Of a DNA stretch of 64,000 bases, positions 62,953-64,000 are shown in pieces. The notes under the pieces were generated by a model, which ran no database searches, had not been told where the DNA came from, and saw only the letters and a program-made list of their open reading frames with translations. Origin of the DNA: Protopterus annectens (lineage: Eukaryota; Chordata; Ceratodontiformes; Protopteridae); contig NC_056727.1 of assembly GCF_019279795.1 (NCBI RefSeq), forward strand, positions 1,214,180,577 through 1,214,244,576, written 5' to 3'. Position 1 is the first letter of the stretch. Each line of letters opens with the position of its first letter. Position numbers and translations under genes: made by a program.

Positions 62953-64000
62953 CTATAAAGCATTAGGAGCTGCCAACATGCCTTGTAAAATTGCAGTTGC
63001 AATTCCAGCCCTAGATTTAGAGTAAAGTGGAAGGTGGTAATGCTTAGAGAAAGTATGCACTGAACTCCAAGTAGCTGCTTCCAAAATATCTTTAGTAGCC
63101 ACCCCTTAAAAAGCTGTAGAAGTGGCAGTAGCCCTAGTGGAATGAGGCCTAATCCCAGCTGGAATCTCCTTACCATGATGGGAATAACAGAAAGCAATAC
63201 AAAAACCAATCCACTTAGAAATAGTTTGTTTTGAAACAGGTTTGCCCCGAGAACCCAAAGCAAAAGAAACAAACAACTGCTGAGACTGCCTGAACCCTTT
63301 AGTTCTGCTCAAATAATATCGCAACTGTCTGTGAATATCCAAAGTGTGCAAAATCTTTTCCCTTTATTTTGGGGTTTGCATAAAAGTAGGCAAATGAATA
63401 GTTTGGTTTAAAGCCACACTAGAAACCACTTTAGGCATAAAAGAAGGGTTAGTACGCAAAGACACCCTATCCTTGTGGAAAATTAAGAAAGGCTCAACTG
63501 CCATAAGGGCCTGTAATTCTGAAACCCTTCTCGCAGAGGTAATGGCCAACAAAAAAGCAGTCTTCCAAGATAAATATTTCAACTCTGCCGATGCTGCAGG
63601 CTCAAAAGGTTGTAGAGTGAGCTTCTCCAACACAAAATTGAGATCCCAAGCAGGAGTAGGAGCTCTACGTGGGGGTCTTATATTCTTTGCCCCTCTAAGA
63701 AATTGCTTAAACAAAGGCTGAGAAAATAATGGTGGGTCACAGTCATAGTGAGCAGAGATTGCTGCAGCATGAACCTTTATAGAGGAGAAGGACAAACCTT
63801 TGTCCAATAACTCAGTAAGGTATTGAAGTGCCACACTTAAATTAGGTTTAGAAACATCAAAGTCCTTTGCTGTACTCCAAAATAAAAATCTCCTCCATTT
63901 ATCTGCGTAAACTTTCCTTGTACTAGGCCTTCTGGCCTCCAAAATAACATTCAAAACTTGTTGTGGAAGCTGAGACCCTCCAGGGTTTAAACCAGAATAT
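62953..64000 (-). pseudogene. DIRS-7 tyrosine recombinase (two stops, 5' part outside window)
   Basis: One continuous frame interrupted by two TAA codons (63364-63366 and about 63103-63105). 63954-63367 holds ARRPSTRKVYADKWRRFLFW, LSFSSIKVHAAAISAHY, LAITSARRVSELQALMAVE (box I) and RVSLRTNPSFMPKVV. 63351-63106 holds TLDIHRQLRYYLSRTKGF and PHSTRATATSTAF (box II). The rest holds TFSKHYHLPLYSKSRAGIAT with the Tyr, ending at stop 62953-62955. Catalytic R, HxxR, H and Y are all present. The protein's N-terminus lies beyond 64000. Confidence 0.88.

Larger units (their letters stand above)
62467..64000 (-). mobile_element. DIRS-7, left part, nested in DIRS-6, runs off the window
   Basis: Left terminal repeat (62467-62700), ICR (62811-62925) and the recombinase, which continues to the right edge. 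It is closely related to DIRS-6, into whose RNase H region it inserted. It is less decayed than DIRS-6. Confidence 0.9.

Overview
The window is eukaryotic and almost entirely transposable elements; I found no host gene exon, RNA gene or prokaryotic feature that I could support. The mix (DIRS-like tyrosine-recombinase retrotransposons, CR1-type LINEs with an esterase ORF1, L1-type LINEs, a V-SINE and a pogo/Tigger-like DNA element) fits a non-amniote vertebrate with a large, repeat-rich genome. A lungfish or an amphibian is most likely. That assignment is inference: V-SINEs are known from fishes, sharks and lungfish, and DIRS elements expand in giant genomes.

Layout. 1-4.3 kb holds a CR1 fragment, a decayed DIRS remnant (DIRS-0) and a second CR1 fragment. 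4.3-13.4 kb is a diverged ~350-bp tandem repeat split by DIRS-1 (4714-10719) and a CR1 3' fragment. 13.4-20.5 kb is mostly unrecognised AT-rich DNA with an L1 5' end, a V-SINE and a half-length CR1. 20.5-26.7 kb is DIRS-2. 27.4-30.9 kb is a near full-length but broken CR1 with ORF1 esterase, endonuclease and reverse transcriptase. 31-35 kb holds CR1, L1 and tRNA-derived SINE pieces. 35.7-49.1 kb is an L1 whose 5' part is inverted relative to its 3' part. It is interrupted by a Tigger-like element (35910-43096), which is itself interrupted by DIRS-3 (36192-42609). 50.2 kb to the end is a nest: DIRS-4 is split by DIRS-5 (53218-59506) and again by DIRS-6 (from 60438), and DIRS-6 is split by DIRS-7 (from 62467, running out of the window).

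All eight DIRS elements lie on the minus strand. Read in that direction each has a right (5') inverted terminal repeat, gag-like ORF1, RT/RNase H/Dam-like methyltransferase ORF, tyrosine recombinase ORF overlapping the methyltransferase end in another frame, an internal complementary region (ICR), and a left (3') inverted repeat; incomplete copies keep a subset. The ICR is visible in DIRS-1 to DIRS-7 as adjacent complements of the outer element ends, the known template for making the circular intermediate that the recombinase integrates. DIRS-5 is the best preserved (uninterrupted 451-aa recombinase and 453-aa gag N-terminal part). The others carry many stops and frameshifts, many of the stops CGA to TGA. 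The most unusual signal is that each element's terminal repeats and its own gag coding region share the same element-specific GG-N2-CCGA octamer.
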